Origin: Actinomycetes bacterium
GTDB taxonomy: Bacteria > Actinomycetota > Thermoleophilia > BMS3ABIN01
Reading direction: 5' to 3'
Length of the DNA: 56,348 nucleotides
NCBI GenBank assembly: GCA_024275795.1
Contig: JAJRYJ010000064.1
Coordinates: 1 to 56,348, forward strand
Shown here piece by piece: positions 55,006 through 56,348 of the stretch. Under the pieces are notes generated by a model, which was not told the origin of the DNA, made no database searches, and worked only from the letters and a program-made list of their open reading frames with translations. The stretch's first letter is position 1. Each line of letters begins with the position of its first letter. Made by a program: the position numbers and the translations under genes.

Positions 55006-55287
55006 CTATCATCACATATACAATTGTAGTCGGTTAACTTGCATTAGCCGCATTAGGAATGGGGATAGGGGGAAATCGACATCCAGGTTGCCGGGCCTGG
55101 CATTGGAGAAGCCAGCTTCCTTCACCGGAGACCTGTTTCGGAATCGAGCTTTCCCGTTATAACTCCTGTCCCTCGTGCTGGCTGATGAAGAGGGGTACAA
55201 GGAGGTGGTGGGATAAGGGGAAAACACAGGCACTATCGATTCACGAATAATAAAAAAAAGAACATGTCAAGACTAGAAGGAGCAACA

Positions 55288-56214
55288 ATGAAGACAAACA
55301 AGGATAACAGGGATATGGAAGAAGCTGTCCCGAGCGGTATCTCGCGGCGCAAGTTCCTCAGCCGGGGAGCCATGGCTGTCGGCGCCGCCGGCGCTACGTT
55401 GGCAGCCACAGGAGGCCTCGGACTGCTTTCCGGCGGTCTCGCCTCGGCGCAGTCTTCACCGACATGTGCGACCGTACCGGGCACCGTAAAGCACCCAAGA
55501 GGAACATGGGGTTATCCGAGCGCAGGACTGGATCCTGGTGAATGCGCCGAGCGCGCATATCACTCATATCAGGTAGGTCACTGTGCCTACGGTGTGATGG
55601 ATGGAGTCCTCGGCATGCTTCAGGATACGCTGGGCTCTCCCTACACGAACCTTGACCTGACTTCCTTCATCTTCTTGTGGGGCGGGCTCAATGGTTGGGG
55701 CACGGTATGCGGAACGATCGCCGGTGCCGGCCTCACGGCCAATCTCATTGCCGGCGTAAACGCCACTACCGGGCTTGATGATGGCATGGCGATGAGCGAA
55801 GAGCTGACGGGATATTATGCATCGGCCGTAATTCCGGATTATGATCCGATTTCAAGCGAGTACGGAGGCACGGATACCGCTTATCTGCCTGGAGGAGCAA
55901 TCCCCCAGGATACCCCCGATACACCTATTTGCCACGTATCGGTAAGCAAGTGGATGACTGTCGCCGGCGTCGGTGATTTCTGGACTGAAGAAAGAAATGA
56001 ACGCTGCGCCAGGCTGGCCGCCCAAATGGCCAGAAAGACAGTCGAACTGCTAAACGCGTGGAATGATGGTACCTATGTATATGGCGGTACCGGTGCTGGC
56101 GCGTGGCCGGCTCCTCCTGGCTTCTTCCCCTCTCCAGGCTTCAATAATCCAGCGTTCGGCGGTTACGGACGCCCCGCGCAGGAGAACTGCACGGACTGCC
56201 ACACTACACCGTAA
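55288..56214 (+). CDS. Tat-exported split-Soret cytochrome c-like protein
   Basis: Redox protein of 308 residues outside the cytoplasmic membrane. A twin-arginine signal (ISRRKFLSRGAMAVGAAGAT, cleavage near ASAQS) leads to a domain with the C-GCA-x-x-G-type cysteines: CAERAYHSYQVGHCAYGVMD, WGTVCGTIAGA, ICHVSVSKWM and RCARLAAQMARKTVELLN. The C-terminus has one haem c site, CTDCH. This matches the split-Soret cytochrome layout (one haem plus an Fe-S cluster per subunit, dimeric). Tat export fits a cofactor inserted before export. ATG at 55288 has GAAGGAG six bases upstream; an ATG at 55264 lacks a site. It implies an anaerobic or metal/nitrogen-based respiratory capability; the electron donor is unknown. 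Confidence 0.88.
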   Translation: MKTNKDNRDMEEAVPSGISRRKFLSRGAMAVGAAGATLAATGGLGLLSGGLASAQSSPTCATVPGTVKHPRGTWGYPSAGLDPGECAERAYHSYQVGHCAYGVMDGVLGMLQDTLGSPYTNLDLTSFIFLWGGLNGWGTVCGTIAGAGLTANLIAGVNATTGLDDGMAMSEELTGYYASAVIPDYDPISSEYGGTDTAYLPGGAIPQDTPDTPICHVSVSKWMTVAGVGDFWTEERNERCARLAAQMARKTVELLNAWNDGTYVYGGTGAGAWPAPPGFFPSPGFNNPAFGGYGRPAQENCTDCHTTP

Positions 56215-56260
56215 CAAGCAACCCAGAATAGCCTTCACTAACGATGAGGAGGATGAAGAA

Positions 56261-56348
56261 ATGAAGTCTAAAAGAAAACTGGGCCTTGTAGCGGTGATGG
56301 CTGGCATCATGGCCCTTGTGATAATCATGGGGGCGGGTGGCGTCGGCA
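56261..56348 (+). CDS. Exported protein, start only
   Basis: ATG preceded by GAGGAGGATGAAGAA. The first 29 codons read MKSKRKLGLVAVMAGIMALV and continue hydrophobic, a signal peptide or membrane anchor. It lies 46 bases after the cytochrome gene on the same strand and is probably co-transcribed, so it may be a redox partner. The rest is beyond the window. Confidence 0.6.
   Translation, partial: MKSKRKLGLVAVMAGIMALVIIMGAGGVG

Larger units (their letters stand above)
54383..55287. other. Long intergenic stretch with decayed sequence
   Basis: About 900 bases with no convincing gene. It holds a 9-bp hairpin (54521-54541), a 40-codon coding-like stretch on the plus strand ending at a TAA near 54704 without a start (LNKDAALIVKEDLDSDLEGR...), and the decayed copy of the zinc-ribbon gene's 5' region. 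AT content rises towards 55255, where a run of A's precedes the cytochrome gene. Confidence 0.55.

Noticed and set aside
55098..55115. GG-N10-GC at TGGCATTGGAGAAGCC as a sigma-54 promoter for the cytochrome gene
   Set aside because: The -12 half reads AAGCC instead of TTGCW and the site is part of a small palindrome; too weak.

Overview
This is a GC-rich bacterial chromosome segment of about 56 kb with tightly packed genes. Many genes are translationally coupled through TGATG or GTGA overlaps. The content suggests a monoderm-like, deep-branching actinobacterium: LGFP repeats joined to a peptidoglycan amidase and a SpoIID domain, many lipoproteins, a greA-lysS pair, DUF2304 and GT26 envelope genes. 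That placement is inference; no rRNA or ribosomal protein gene is present to confirm it. A complete sigma-54 system would be unusual for that phylum.

Layout. 1-6000 (minus strand): lysS (cut by the window edge), greA, an OmpR-type two-component pair, a DUF5666-like secreted protein and a lipoprotein. 6100-31800: a large envelope glycan region. It holds GT4, GT26, GT2 and GT-C-like enzymes, a UDP-xylose-synthase-like epimerase, a flippase-like protein, a methyltransferase, a B12-binding radical SAM enzyme, a three-module methyltransferase-GT2-GT4 protein and a Wzm/Wzt-type exporter. A RAYT transposase with 41-bp terminal inverted repeats and tRNA-Gly(CCC) sit inside it. Two large secreted proteins, a subtilisin-like protease and a parallel beta-helix protein, also lie here. 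They are otherwise unrelated, but each ends in exactly four copies of the same roughly 98-residue module that I cannot assign to a named family. 31900-35450: a PGRP amidase and an LGFP-SpoIID protein that look like one gene split by an in-frame TAG. 35670-41665: GT4, PolX, an MA-type metallopeptidase lipoprotein, a coiled-coil membrane protein and DusB.

41685-50034: an ABC-2 exporter, then rpoN, an NtrB-like kinase and an NtrC-like activator with GAFTGA, then a MacB/LolD-type ABC transporter and a small lipoprotein. Just downstream, at 50239-50255, is a near-consensus sigma-54 promoter. It leads into a terminator-like hairpin and then a stand-alone PqqD-like gene, so the alternative sigma factor, its activator and a probable target lie within 7 kb. 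50660-56348 is lower in GC and more accessory in character. It has a zinc-finger/HTH gene, a decayed second copy of that gene's promoter and first codons, a GT39-like membrane glycosyltransferase, a lipoprotein, a Tat-exported split-Soret cytochrome c and the start of another exported protein.

The points most worth a second look are the shared four-fold C-terminal module, the two genes interrupted by single stop codons that each equal one C-to-T change of a glutamine codon, the sigma-54 promoter with a possible small RNA, and the RAYT element next to the tRNA.
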